A stretch of 64,000 nucleotides of DNA from Candidatus Aalborgicola lynettensis (GCA_016719405.1 JADJZE010000022.1:69501-133500), one strand, 5' to 3'; positions 27,083-37,032 are shown, numbered from the stretch's first letter. The notes: a model not told the origin generated them from the letters alone. Made by a program: numbers and translations.

Positions 27083-27898
27083 TCATAACAAGCGGTGTGC
27101 CAGCGCGGGCAACTGGCTTCGGCTTTGCTGCAAGCTTGCGAAATCCAGCGTGGCATACACCACGCCCGCCCCCTGCGCCTGATCGGCCAGCACCCGCCCC
27201 CAGGGGTCGATCGCCACCGACTGCCCCCAGGTGCGTCTTCCACCGGGGTGCACCCCGCCTTGCGCCGCTGCCGCCACAAAAGACAGGTTTTCAATGGCCC
27301 GTGCGCGCAACAGCACCTCCCAATGGGCTTGCCCGGTGGTATGGGTAAAGGCGCTGGGCACCAGCAAAAGATCGCAGCCCTGCCGGGCGTAGTGGCGGTA
27401 CAACTCGGGAAAACGCAGGTCGTAACACACGCTCAAACCCACCTGCCAGGTGTGTCCATCCAGGGACGGCAGCGCAAACTGAACCGGCTGTGCGCCCCCA
27501 CACAACACCCGCGACTCGTCATACGACTCCACTCCGTTGTCAAAACGAAACAGGTGCATCTTGTCGTAGCGCGCCACGCAGGCACCCTGCGGACTGAACA
27601 CCAGGCAGCTGTTGTACACCCGCTGGGGCTCTGGCGCTTTCAGTCCCAGGGTGCCCGCCACCAGCCACAAACCGCAGGCCCGCGCGGAGTCTGCCGCCCA
27701 CTGCTGAATGGGGCCGCTGCCAAAAACTTCCCCAACGGCCAGCTTGTCGCTGTCATGGGCACCCATCAGGCAAAAATACTCAGGCAACACGGCCAATTCA
27801 GCCCCTGCCTGCGCGGCCTGCTCCAGTAAACCGCGGGCCTGGCACAGGTTGGCAGCCACGTCGCCACCAGAAACCATTTGAATAAGCGCTGCTTTCAT
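27083..27898 (-). CDS. Carbon-nitrogen hydrolase (nitrilase superfamily, Nit1-like)
   Basis: Amidase-type enzyme of 271 aa with the complete catalytic triad: Glu40 in VLPEYF, Lys113 in YDKMHLF and Cys158 in VCYDLRFPE. The YDKMHLFRFD and CYDLRFPELYR signatures are typical of the Nit1/NitFhit branch, which removes oxidised (deaminated) glutathione. The exact substrate is inferred from similarity. The start overlaps the YhdP gene stop by 4 nt (ATGA), so translation is coupled; mltA follows 55 nt downstream on the same strand. Confidence 0.9.
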   Translation of the reverse strand: MKAALIQMVSGGDVAANLCQARGLLEQAAQAGAELAVLPEYFCLMGAHDSDKLAVGEVFGSGPIQQWAADSARACGLWLVAGTLGLKAPEPQRVYNSCLVFSPQGACVARYDKMHLFRFDNGVESYDESRVLCGGAQPVQFALPSLDGHTWQVGLSVCYDLRFPELYRHYARQGCDLLLVPSAFTHTTGQAHWEVLLRARAIENLSFVAAAAQGGVHPGGRRTWGQSVAIDPWGRVLADQAQGAGVVYATLDFASLQQSRSQLPALAHRLL

Positions 27899-30800
27899 GG
27901 GGAGGGCTCCGGCAAACCGGTCTTGCGGTTGATTTTGGTGACCCGGGGCTCCAGCCAGGTGCCGTCGATCAGCAATTCCTGCGTGGCCGCGTCGATCAGG
28001 GGGCGGCGCAAAATGACCTGGGCCAAAAAGGTGGACAAACCCATCACCGGATTGACGATGGTGGCCAGCACCGAGGCGCTGCCGGCATTGATTTCGGGCA
28101 CCACCACCACCTTGATGGACTGGGTTTCTTTGGCCATATCGGCCTGGCCGTCCATCAAAACGACGGCATTGACCCCCTTCATCTGCAAATTGCTGGTGCG
28201 CGCAAGACCCTGCTCGATGGCCACATCACCCCGGAAGAAATCAAACGAAAAGCCCTCGCTGAACACATCACGGAAATCGAGCACCAGGCGCCGCGGCAGC
28301 GATTGCAGGCTCAGCACGCCCAGCAGCTTGGCGATGCCAGGCTCGGCCTTGAGGAATTGCCCCCCCTCTACGTTGATATTCACGGCGCCGCCCAAGCTGG
28401 GGTAGTCCGGCGTGATGGGCGAACCCAGCCAGGCCACCTGCCCTTCCATCTTGCCGCTGCCCTTGCGCACCACCCCCCTCATGCCAAAGCGGTTGAGCAG
28501 TTCGCCGGCATCGGTTATGGCCAGCTTGAAATTGAGCACCGTGCGCCGGCGCTCCTTTGCGGAACGGTTGGGCGCACGCGGCGCCTGCGCAGCCACGTTG
28601 GCCCAGTTGCCGCTGGCGGTCAACACCGCCTCGGGGGTGGTGATATTGAAGCGGTTCAGGCGCCACTCCCGCACAGCACCCGACGCCAGATTGACGGCGT
28701 CGATCTCGACGCGCCCGAGTTTCTTGCCGCGCAGCTCGAAGTCATCGACCACGATGTCCAGCGCCGGAATGCTGGAGGGCTGTTCGTCCAGGATGTTCTC
28801 CACATCCTGCGCCGCGCTGGGCGCCACCACCAGCCGCGCCAGACGGCCATACACACGTCCCGGCACCGCGCCGCTGGATTGGCGGTATTCCATGTAGCCG
28901 TTGATCTGCGAGGCATCGAGGTTGGCGCGCCACAAGGTTCCGTCACGCACCGCGCCCACCACCACGTTGTTGAACCGGCGATCGCCCACGGTGAGCTCGC
29001 GCGCACGCAGCGCCACCGTGGTGGGCAGGTAGGTGGTGCTGGCATCGGCCGTGGGCGACGACACACTGCTGGCCGACAACTCGGTGCCCGAGGCCTGCGA
29101 CAACACGGCATTCCAGGCATCGAGGTCCAGGCTGTCGGCGTTGATATTGGCCACCACGCCGCTGTCCACAATGGGCGCGCTTTCGTCCGCCCCAAGCCCC
29201 ACGGCAATGGCACCGCGCAGCACCCGGGGCTGTGCGCCGGTGAGATCGCGCACATATACCATGCCCAGCACACCGCCCACATCCAGCAGCAGCTGGTCGC
29301 GGCTGGCCACCTGCTGCGTGGAGTCCGGCACGGGCGTGGTGCGCACCACGGCGGTTTCCAGCCGCAGGGGCAAAGCCACCTCCGCCGGTTTGGCAAAGGG
29401 CGCGGGCAGGCGCAGCGCCATGCCTACCAGGTCGCTGCTGATCTGCAATTCGGGCACACCCCCACGCAGGCCCACCACCACCGTGTAGGCCGCAGAACCG
29501 CTGGCGTAGGGGGCCAGCCGTGCCGCAATACCCAGTTCGCCAGCCTGTTGCAGCCCCTCGGCCGTGGCCGTGCCCTGCAAGCGCAAAGTGGTGGGCTTGT
29601 TGGCCACCTTGCCGGTTGCAGCGGCGCTGCTGGCGGCGGTATTCAAGCCCCCTTCGATGCGCACATCACCCCCCAGTGCACGGGCCTGCCCGCCGGTGAT
29701 GGAAAAGCCGGTTTCCGAAAATCCCACCACCCCGCGCGCTCGGCCCAGGTGCGGAATTTCGGGCATGATTTGCAGGTCGTTGCCACCGAGCAGCACGGCG
29801 CCCTGTACGGTGATTTTTTCAATGGCGGCAATCGGAAAACCCAGCCGGAAGCGGTAATCCGCATCGCCCGTTGCGGTGGTACGGGCCAGCACCCGGTCGG
29901 TGATATCGCCCAACGGGGAGGTGTTGACCACCTTCAGCGCCTCGGCCAGCGACCCGTGCACGTCGGCGCTCACATCCACCGTGGCGTCGCCATACAGGTT
30001 GTGGATGGCACCATCCACCTTACTCACGCGCAGCCCCACCCCCCCGCTCAGCTTGGCACGGCTTAATTTGACCTGCAACACCGCGTGTTCCACCACCAGC
30101 TCGCCCTGGGCCTGCGTCAAGGCCGGCCACGGCGGGCTGCCGGGTGTCAGTATGCTGGTCGGCGCGAAGTCGTACAGCACGTCCGTGAGTTGGGTGGCAA
30201 TGCGGAATTCGCCTTGTTTGGCGGTTTCAAACGGAAAATCCTGCAACCGGCCTTTCACCTTGAACTGCACATCGGATGCGCTGCCCGACGGTATGGCCGT
30301 GCGCACGTATTCGCGCACACTTTTGTCAATCGGCAGCGGCAAATACCGGTGCACGCGGCCCGCCTGCGCGCGGCTCAGGCTGCCCTGCAGGTCGAGCACG
30401 CCGGGGAAACGGTGTGCCGCATCACCGGTCTGCCACTTCAACCGCACTTCGCCCTCGGCATCGGCGTTGCCAAAACGCATCTGCGGCAAGGTGACCTGGA
30501 TCTGTTCACCGTCGTGCTTCCATGCCACCTCGCCCTGCAGTTGGTCGATGGGCATTTGCGGCTGTTCAAAAATACCCGGAAAGTCCAGTTGCCCGTTGCG
30601 CATGGCCAGCGTGGCCCGGCCACCAGACTGGTTGAAATCGAAATCGATGTCCGCCCCCCGAACGCCCGGACGCCCCGCGCCATTGCCCGCTGCAGCCGCG
30701 ATTTCCAGAGCGCGAACCCGGCCTTTCACCGCAAACTGCGGCTGCGGTAGATTCCAACCCCGCCAACTCCCCTGCACCCGCTCCACCAGACCCTTGGGGT

Positions 30801-31971
30801 CCATGCTGGTCAATATGGCGTGCACACGCTCGCCCAGCGCCAAACGGTTGGCAATTTGGGTCATGGCTGCCAGATCCAGCCGGTCAGCCTCCATTTCGCC
30901 GCGGGCAGGGGCACGCTCAGTGGCTGCAAACATGGCGACGCGGACGTTACCGCCCGGCCAGTGAAGGCCATCTTCGGTTTCAAACTGCAGCCCTTGGGTG
31001 GAATATTCCATTCCGCCATCCAGCCGCCGTACACCCAGGCGGCCGACCACTTGGCGCAAGGCCAGGGGCTGCAGTTGTTTGTCCACCTGGGCGTTGACGT
31101 GGGTCAGGGCGACATCCACCGTCGCCCCCACCAAATTGGCATGTTGCACATCCCCCCAGGCCCGCAAAACGCCCTCGCCCTGCGCCACCTCGACCCCCGG
31201 ATCAACATAGCGGCGCAACCACGCCAGGTCAATGCGCCCCAAGTCGGCGTAAACCTGCCCGTCCCACTCCCGCCAACGTCCGGCGCTGCCGGTGAGCAGC
31301 GCATGCTCGAACGCCGCACGCAGTCCCAGCCGCTCACCCCACTCGGGTGGTGGGCTGGCATCGAACCGCAGGGCGTGGCTGCGGTGCACGTTGCGCAACA
31401 CTGCATCCACCTCCGTCAGGGTCAATGTGGGGGCCTCGCGCAGGGCGTCCGTCCAATGGATGGTTCCGCGGCGAATGGCAATCTCGGGTTGGGAAAAAAC
31501 CCACTTCGCGCCCGCATTGCCGCCAGCGTCGGAACGCGGCAAAGGGAAACCCGCCACCCATATCTGGCCATCGGCGCTGCGGCGCACGTCCAGCACCGGG
31601 CGTTCCACATACAACTGCTCAAAACCCAGACCCAGCAGCGAGCGCGGAGACAGGGCCACCACCACCAGGGGCAGGCGCAGGGTCTCACGCCCCTGGGCAT
31701 CTTGCAGAGTGATGTCGGTCAACGCAAAAGATGGAATCAGGCCCCTGGATTGCACCGCAATATGGCCAATGCGCACCGCAGCGCCAATGGCTTGTGAGGC
31801 CTGCGCTTCCAGCAGCGGGCGGAAATCGGCGATTCGCGGCACAATCAGAAAATGCAACCCACCCCAAACCACGGCCAACGCCAGCCAGGCGAGCGCCACC
31901 ACCCACAAAGCCCCGCGCGCAAGCCGTGCGCAGACCTTGAGCAAGCGGGATGAGCTACCGAACTCCGTCAT
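27895..31971 (-). CDS. yhdP: YhdP family AsmA-like envelope protein
   Basis: Very long (1358 aa) bridge-like protein of the AsmA/TamB/YhdP group, implicated in phospholipid transport between inner and outer membrane. An N-terminal membrane anchor lies at about residues 20-45 and the rest is a repetitive beta-rich periplasmic groove (DUF3971 and AsmA-like C-terminal region), as expected for the family. It is transcribed divergently from glnE with only 15 nt between starts and is coupled to the nitrilase gene behind it. Confidence 0.92.
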   Translation of the reverse strand: MTEFGSSSRLLKVCARLARGALWVVALAWLALAVVWGGLHFLIVPRIADFRPLLEAQASQAIGAAVRIGHIAVQSRGLIPSFALTDITLQDAQGRETLRLPLVVVALSPRSLLGLGFEQLYVERPVLDVRRSADGQIWVAGFPLPRSDAGGNAGAKWVFSQPEIAIRRGTIHWTDALREAPTLTLTEVDAVLRNVHRSHALRFDASPPPEWGERLGLRAAFEHALLTGSAGRWREWDGQVYADLGRIDLAWLRRYVDPGVEVAQGEGVLRAWGDVQHANLVGATVDVALTHVNAQVDKQLQPLALRQVVGRLGVRRLDGGMEYSTQGLQFETEDGLHWPGGNVRVAMFAATERAPARGEMEADRLDLAAMTQIANRLALGERVHAILTSMDPKGLVERVQGSWRGWNLPQPQFAVKGRVRALEIAAAAGNGAGRPGVRGADIDFDFNQSGGRATLAMRNGQLDFPGIFEQPQMPIDQLQGEVAWKHDGEQIQVTLPQMRFGNADAEGEVRLKWQTGDAAHRFPGVLDLQGSLSRAQAGRVHRYLPLPIDKSVREYVRTAIPSGSASDVQFKVKGRLQDFPFETAKQGEFRIATQLTDVLYDFAPTSILTPGSPPWPALTQAQGELVVEHAVLQVKLSRAKLSGGVGLRVSKVDGAIHNLYGDATVDVSADVHGSLAEALKVVNTSPLGDITDRVLARTTATGDADYRFRLGFPIAAIEKITVQGAVLLGGNDLQIMPEIPHLGRARGVVGFSETGFSITGGQARALGGDVRIEGGLNTAASSAAATGKVANKPTTLRLQGTATAEGLQQAGELGIAARLAPYASGSAAYTVVVGLRGGVPELQISSDLVGMALRLPAPFAKPAEVALPLRLETAVVRTTPVPDSTQQVASRDQLLLDVGGVLGMVYVRDLTGAQPRVLRGAIAVGLGADESAPIVDSGVVANINADSLDLDAWNAVLSQASGTELSASSVSSPTADASTTYLPTTVALRARELTVGDRRFNNVVVGAVRDGTLWRANLDASQINGYMEYRQSSGAVPGRVYGRLARLVVAPSAAQDVENILDEQPSSIPALDIVVDDFELRGKKLGRVEIDAVNLASGAVREWRLNRFNITTPEAVLTASGNWANVAAQAPRAPNRSAKERRRTVLNFKLAITDAGELLNRFGMRGVVRKGSGKMEGQVAWLGSPITPDYPSLGGAVNINVEGGQFLKAEPGIAKLLGVLSLQSLPRRLVLDFRDVFSEGFSFDFFRGDVAIEQGLARTSNLQMKGVNAVVLMDGQADMAKETQSIKVVVVPEINAGSASVLATIVNPVMGLSTFLAQVILRRPLIDAATQELLIDGTWLEPRVTKINRKTGLPEPSP

Positions 31972-31986
31972 CGAACAAATGAAACC

Positions 31987-34719
31987 ATGTCAGGAATTAT
32001 GACGCGCAATGCCTCTGTCCCTTTGTCCGAGGGCTCCCGTTTTGGCCAACGCATCCGCCGCCGCTATGCCAATCAGCTGGCACTTCTGGCGCCAGGTGTC
32101 CCCAGCCGCGCCACCATGCAAGCCCTGCTTGCCACGCTGCGCGGCACCGGAAACGACACCGCAGCGGCACTGCGCACGGTGCGCCAGCTGGTTTTAGAGC
32201 GCTTGGTCGAATTGGATTGCGATGCCAACGCCAGCCTGGTCAGCGTGACCGGGGCCATGACGGAACTGGCCGAAATCGCACTCGACACGGCGTGTACCGA
32301 AAGCACCCAGACGTTGGACCTGCAGCACGGCGCGCCGCAAACCCCGCACGGCACGCGGGCCCAGATTTGCATCATCGGCATGGGCAAACTCGGCGCCCGT
32401 GAGCTCAATGTCTCCAGCGACATTGACCTGATCTACGTCTACGACCACGATGGCGAGACCGCCGGCGACGCCAGTGGCCGCGGCCGCATTTCCAACCAGG
32501 AGTACTTTGGCAAACTGGTGCGCGCCATCTACGCCATGGTGGGCGACACCACCGAGCACGGCTTTGTGTTCCGGGTCGATCTGGCGCTGCGCCCGAATGG
32601 CAACTCCGGCCCCCCCGCCGTGTCGCTGGGTGCACTGGAAGAGTACTTTCACGTCCAGGGGCGCGAGTGGGAGCGTTTTGCCTGGCTGAAAAGCAGGGTG
32701 GTGGCCCCGGCGTCGGTGGCAGGCACCGAGTTTGCCCAAAATTTGCGCAGCACCGTGGTGCCGTTCGTGTTTCGCCGCTACCTGGACTACAGCGTATTTG
32801 ACGGCCTGCGCGACCTGCACCGCCAGATTCGCGAACACGCCACCAAACGCAGCGCGGGCAAGCCCGAACGCAGCCACGATGTGAAGTTGTCGCGCGGCGG
32901 TATCCGCGAGATCGAGTTCACCGTGCAATTGCTGCAGGTAGTGCGCGGCGGCCAGTTCCCCGATCTGCGCACCCGCCCTACCCTGAGTGCCTTGCAACGC
33001 CTGGTGGCGGCCGGGCTCATGCCCCAGGCCACGGCGGACGCGCTGGGCTGCGCCTACGAATTTTTGCGCCGGGTCGAGCACCGCGTGCAGTACCTGGACG
33101 ACCAGCAAACCCATGTACTGCCCACATCCGACGACGACTTGACCTGGGTGGCCCACACCATGGGTTTTGACGACAGCGCCACCTTTTTGGCGGCACTGGA
33201 CACCCACCGCGAATTGGTCGCACAGGAGTTCGACGGCCTGTTGGGCGGTGCCCAGCCTGAATGCAAGGGCTGCAATGGCCAGCCAGCGGCCCCGGCTCCG
33301 GGCGATCTGGAGGACCTGATCGCCCAACTCAAAGGCGGCTTTGGCGAGCGCATCGCCGCCTGGCGCCAGCACCCGCGCGTTCTGGCATTGCGCGAGGCGT
33401 CGCGCACCCGGCTGGCGCGCCTGGTGCTGCGTACCGCCCAATGGGTGGAAGACGGCCGGGTGAACGAAGAGGCCGCCATCCGCTTGGCCGACTGGATAGA
33501 GCCCCTGTTGCGCCGCGAAAACTACCTAGCGTTGATGCTGGAGCGCCCCAAAGTTCACGAGCGGCTGTTGCGCCTGCTGGGGCTGGCGCGCTGGCCGGCA
33601 CGCTACCTGCTCAGCCACCCTGGCGTGATTGACGAGTTGGCCGGTGATGCCATTCTGGAAGACCGCTTCAACGCCACCGCGTTCGAGCACGACCTGGAGC
33701 GCCGGCGCACCGCGCTGCAAGGCGCGGGTGCCGACGACGACGAGGCCCTGCTCAACCTGCTGCGCCGGGCGCACCACGCGGAGGTATTTGGCACCCTGGC
33801 CCGCGACGTGGAGGGTCGCCTGACGGTAGAGCAAGTGGCCGACGACCTGAGCGCCCTGGCCGAGGCGGTACTGCGCATCACCACCCGCTGGTGCTGGGAG
33901 CGCCTGAAAAACCGCCACCGCGAGGCGCACCAGATGGGCATCATCGCCTACGGCAAACTCGGTGGCATCGAGTTGGGCTATGGCAGCGATCTGGACATTG
34001 TGTTTGTCTACGACGACGAGGACGAACGTGCCCCCGAGGCGTACGCCGCCCTGGTACGCAAACTCATTACCTGGCTGACGGTCAAGACCGGCGAGGGCGA
34101 CCTGTACGAAATCGACACCGCACTGCGCCCCAACGGCAATTCGGGCCTGCTGGTCACCAGCTTTACCGCCTACGCCAACTACCAGCAGCAACGCGGCTCC
34201 AACACCGCCTGGACCTGGGAACACCAAGCCATGACCCGCGCGCGCTGCGTGCTGGGCGAGAGCGCCTTGCGGCAACGCTTCGATGCCGTGCGCGCCGCCG
34301 TCATTGGTGCCGAGCGCGACAGCAATGGCCTGCGCGAAGAAATTGACACCATGCGCCAGCGCGTGCGCAGCGCCCACCCGGTGCGGGGTGCGCAATTTGA
34401 CGTCAAACACAGCCCCGGCGGCATGGTGGACATCGAATTTGCGGTGCAGTTTTTGGTGCTGTCGCAAGGCTGCAAACACCCCGAGTTGCTGGCCAATGCC
34501 GGCAACATCGCCCTGCTGCAGCGTGCCCAGGCCTGTGGGCTGCTGCCTGCACCGGTGGGGGAAGACGCCGCACAGGCCTACCGGGTGCTGCGCCAGATCC
34601 AGCACAAGGCGCGGCTGGATGAGGCGCCCACCCAGGTGGCGGTGGAATCCGTCACCGGGCAACGCCGCGCCGGGTTGGCGTTGTGGCACGCGGTGTTTGG
34701 CCCCGTAACCACCCCGTAA
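31987..34719 (+). CDS. glnE: Bifunctional glutamine synthetase adenylyltransferase/adenylyl-removing enzyme
   Basis: Controls glutamine synthetase by adding or removing AMP. At 910 aa it has both nucleotidyltransferase halves: the removal domain with GMGKLGARELNVSSDIDL (about residues 130-150) and the adenylylation domain with AYGKLGGIELGYGSDLDIV (about 655-675), separated by the regulatory region. Starts at 31987 or 31999 are both possible. Its end converges on rfaE2, with a hairpin repeat between. Confidence 0.97.
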   Translation: MSGIMTRNASVPLSEGSRFGQRIRRRYANQLALLAPGVPSRATMQALLATLRGTGNDTAAALRTVRQLVLERLVELDCDANASLVSVTGAMTELAEIALDTACTESTQTLDLQHGAPQTPHGTRAQICIIGMGKLGARELNVSSDIDLIYVYDHDGETAGDASGRGRISNQEYFGKLVRAIYAMVGDTTEHGFVFRVDLALRPNGNSGPPAVSLGALEEYFHVQGREWERFAWLKSRVVAPASVAGTEFAQNLRSTVVPFVFRRYLDYSVFDGLRDLHRQIREHATKRSAGKPERSHDVKLSRGGIREIEFTVQLLQVVRGGQFPDLRTRPTLSALQRLVAAGLMPQATADALGCAYEFLRRVEHRVQYLDDQQTHVLPTSDDDLTWVAHTMGFDDSATFLAALDTHRELVAQEFDGLLGGAQPECKGCNGQPAAPAPGDLEDLIAQLKGGFGERIAAWRQHPRVLALREASRTRLARLVLRTAQWVEDGRVNEEAAIRLADWIEPLLRRENYLALMLERPKVHERLLRLLGLARWPARYLLSHPGVIDELAGDAILEDRFNATAFEHDLERRRTALQGAGADDDEALLNLLRRAHHAEVFGTLARDVEGRLTVEQVADDLSALAEAVLRITTRWCWERLKNRHREAHQMGIIAYGKLGGIELGYGSDLDIVFVYDDEDERAPEAYAALVRKLITWLTVKTGEGDLYEIDTALRPNGNSGLLVTSFTAYANYQQQRGSNTAWTWEHQAMTRARCVLGESALRQRFDAVRAAVIGAERDSNGLREEIDTMRQRVRSAHPVRGAQFDVKHSPGGMVDIEFAVQFLVLSQGCKHPELLANAGNIALLQRAQACGLLPAPVGEDAAQAYRVLRQIQHKARLDEAPTQVAVESVTGQRRAGLALWHAVFGPVTTP

Positions 34720-34733
34720 CTTTATGCCAGAAA

Positions 34734-34790
34734 GGCCATTTGCGCGCACTGGACGTGCGCAGGCAGCTATAAATACCATAGCAAATGGCC
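34734..34790. repeat. Hairpin repeat between convergent glnE and rfaE2 (three-way-junction layout)
   Basis: The best preserved copy. The outer arms GGCCATTTGC (34734-34743) and GCAAATGGCC (34781-34790) are perfect inverted repeats. Between them are two hairpins, GCGCAC-TGGAC-GTGCGC (34744-34760) and GCTAT ... ATAGC (34766-34782); the last GC is shared with the outer arm. Transcribed, it could fold as a stem with two branches. Confidence 0.8.
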
Positions 34791-34806
34791 ACCAGAAAAT
34801 CCGCCG

Positions 34807-35327
34807 TCAACCCGCCCGGATTTTCCGCACCAGGTTGGTGGTGGAATAACCGGCCACAAACGGCAGCGCCAGCGCATGCCCGCCCCAGGACTGCACCAGA
34901 GTGGTCTCGGGCAGGCGGGCCATGTCGTAGTCGCCCCCCTTGACCAGAATGTCGGGGCGAATCTGGGCAATGATTTCCATCGGGGTGTCTTCGTCAAACC
35001 AGGTTACCAGGCTCACCGCCTCCTGGCTGGCCATGACGATGGCGCGGTCCAGTTCCTGATTGAGCGGGCGGTCATCACCCTTGCCCAGGCGCTTGACCGA
35101 GGCGTCGGTATTGAGCGCCACAATCAGGCTGCCCCCAGCGCGCGGGCCTGCGCCAGGTACACCACATGGCCGCGGTGCAGCACATCAAACACGCCGTTGG
35201 TAAACACCCACGGACGTGGCAGCTTGGCCAACGGCGCCAAGGCGCCTGACACATCCGCACGCGGACAGATTTTGCGCAAGAAACCCGGCGAAGTATCCGG
35301 TGCAAGAGGGGCTTGAGATGCAACCAT
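34807..35327 (-). pseudogene. rfaE2: rfaE2 (heptose-1-phosphate adenylyltransferase) with a one-base frameshift
   Basis: The enzyme activates D-glycero-beta-D-manno-heptose-1-phosphate to ADP-heptose for LPS inner core. The N-terminal part (from the ATG at 35327, or 35336) has the nucleotidyltransferase signature FTNGVFDVLHRGH and then stops at TGA at about 35124. The rest (VALNTDASVKRLGKGDDRP, later VKGGDYDMARLPETTLVQ) continues in another frame to 34807. Adding one base near the run of five C (35133-35137 on the plus strand) would restore one continuous protein of about 173 aa. It is either a true loss-of-function mutation or a homopolymer sequencing error. Confidence 0.85.
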
Positions 35328-35429
35328 GGCCGCCATGCTACCAGCCTCACAGGCCCATGAATAGGCACCCCACATGCGCGACACCCGCCGGTGTGCGCTC
35401 AAGAGTCATCCACTTTGGCCGATCTGAAC

Positions 35430-36680
35430 ATGCATAATCGCCAGCGATCCATGCACCTCGTTCCTGTTACTGCCGAATCCATCCGAATTGGACACCCATT
35501 GCCCTTTGCGCTAATGGACAAGGACGGCGTGTTATTGGCCAAAAAGGACTTTGTGGTGGCCTCGCGCCGCGACCTGGACGAATTCGCCACCCGGGGTGGC
35601 GGCCTGTTCATCGACGTGGCCGACTCCGAAGCCCACCACCGCGCCTACGTGGAACGCTTGCACAACCTAGTGCGCGACGGCAAGTCGTTGGGCGAAATTG
35701 CGATCGCTAAAATTGGCCGCTCCAAACAGGATGCGCTGCTGGCGGCGGAGAACGAACGCCCCGACTGGCTCGATTTGCAGGTGCAATGCAACGCCATGCT
35801 GCGCGATGTCAACCCCGAGCATCTCGGCGAGCGCCTGGAGCGCCTGCACGGCCAATTAAGCCGCCACGCGCGGCGCAGCCCCGACGGCACCTTGTTTGCC
35901 CTGATTCACCTCTCTGCCACGGAAGTACGCATGTACAGCGCCACCCACGCGATGCTGGTCAGCGTCATGTGTGGTCTGGCGGCGCGTGAGGTGTTGAAAT
36001 GGCCCATCGAGCTGGAAACCACGCTGTGCAAGGCGGCCTTGACCATGAACCTGGGTATGACCGTGCTGCAGGACAAACTGGCCCAGCAAGTCGAGCCGCC
36101 CACGCCGGCACAACGCGCGGTCATCAATGCCCACATGGACACCTCGGCGGACATGCTGCTCGAAATGGGCGTCACCGATCCCGTCTGGCTGCAGGCCGTG
36201 CGTGCCCACCACACCCAGGAACCGGGACCGCTGCGTAGCCGTGACACTGCGCAGCAACTGGCACGCGTGATCCAGCGCGCCGATATGTTTGCCGCCCGCC
36301 TGGCGCCGCGTGCATCACGCGTACCCATCGCACCGGCTGCAGCCATGCAAGCGTGCTACTTCGATGAAAACCGGCAGATGGACGAAGCCGGTGCGGCACT
36401 CATCAAGACCGTGGGTATTTACCAACCCGGCTCCTTCGTGCGCCTGGCCACCGACGAAATTGCGGTGGTCATCAAACGCGGGCTCAACACCACCACGCCC
36501 AAGGTGGCAGTGCTGGTCAACCGCAGCGGCATGCCCACAGTAGAACCCACCCTGCGCGACACCAGCCAACGGGAGTTCCGGGTGGTGAGCAGCGTGGCCC
36601 ACCGCGACGTCAAGGTACAAATCAGTCTGGAGCGCATACTGCCGCTGACCGCCAGCACCGGCGCCGACCGGCCTTGGTAA
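35430..36680 (+). CDS. Degenerate HD-GYP-like (HDOD/DUF3391-type) signalling protein
   Basis: Protein of about 416 aa with an N-terminal ~130-residue segment of the kind that precedes HD-GYP c-di-GMP phosphodiesterase domains, then a helical HD-like domain (about 150-330). Where an active enzyme has HDxGK the sequence reads NLGM, and no HHExxDGxGYP stretch is present (AHHTQEPG instead), so catalysis is unlikely; it may bind a ligand or partner. The start could be ATG 35430 or ATG 35451. It stands alone after the divergent rfaE2. Confidence 0.65.
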   Translation: MHNRQRSMHLVPVTAESIRIGHPLPFALMDKDGVLLAKKDFVVASRRDLDEFATRGGGLFIDVADSEAHHRAYVERLHNLVRDGKSLGEIAIAKIGRSKQDALLAAENERPDWLDLQVQCNAMLRDVNPEHLGERLERLHGQLSRHARRSPDGTLFALIHLSATEVRMYSATHAMLVSVMCGLAAREVLKWPIELETTLCKAALTMNLGMTVLQDKLAQQVEPPTPAQRAVINAHMDTSADMLLEMGVTDPVWLQAVRAHHTQEPGPLRSRDTAQQLARVIQRADMFAARLAPRASRVPIAPAAAMQACYFDENRQMDEAGAALIKTVGIYQPGSFVRLATDEIAVVIKRGLNTTTPKVAVLVNRSGMPTVEPTLRDTSQREFRVVSSVAHRDVKVQISLERILPLTASTGADRPW

Positions 36681-36761
36681 GAACAGGCGCAGCCAACGCG
36701 CTGTCGGCCCGTTTTCAGGCCGTTGCCACAGGGGCGCACCCGCTATCGGATGAATGCAAGA

Positions 36762-36965
36762 TCAGGCGGAGGGGGTCGCACAAGGCTGTTCGGCAGAGCG
36801 CCGCGGCTCCCACCAGCTGCGAATGTCGGAAAAGATATTACGGCACCCGGTGCAACGGTATTGCCCGGTGGGCAACAGGGCGCCATTCTGCGCCCGGTCG
36901 ATGACCTTTTGGTAGCTGGTTGCACCGCACTCGTGGCACTTGTAGATGGTTTTGTAGTTGACCAT
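36762..36965 (-). CDS. Small zinc-ribbon protein
   Basis: A 67-aa protein with two CxxC knuckles, CHECG (residues 10-14) and CTGCR (about 38-42), typical of a rubredoxin-like zinc ribbon. The C-terminal tail has low complexity. No enzymatic feature is visible. It could be a small regulator or a nucleic-acid or partner-binding protein. It lies after GST on the same strand, with a variant hairpin repeat upstream. Confidence 0.68.
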   Translation of the reverse strand: MVNYKTIYKCHECGATSYQKVIDRAQNGALLPTGQYRCTGCRNIFSDIRSWWEPRRSAEQPCATPSA

Positions 36966-36995
36966 GATGGGTCAAATGTACAAGCAGCGCCCCGA

Positions 36996-37032
36996 ATTTG
37001 CTATCAAATTGTGTAAACGCTTGTAAGCGCTG
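36996..37032. repeat. Variant hairpin repeat upstream of the zinc-ribbon gene
   Basis: On the minus strand the order is AGCGCTTACAAGCG, a short AT spacer and then TTTGATAGCAAA. It contains the inverted repeat CGCTT-GT-AAGCG (37018-37029) and the TTTGCTAT core of the family, but lacks the matching second GCTAT arm, so this is a truncated or variant copy. Confidence 0.45.
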
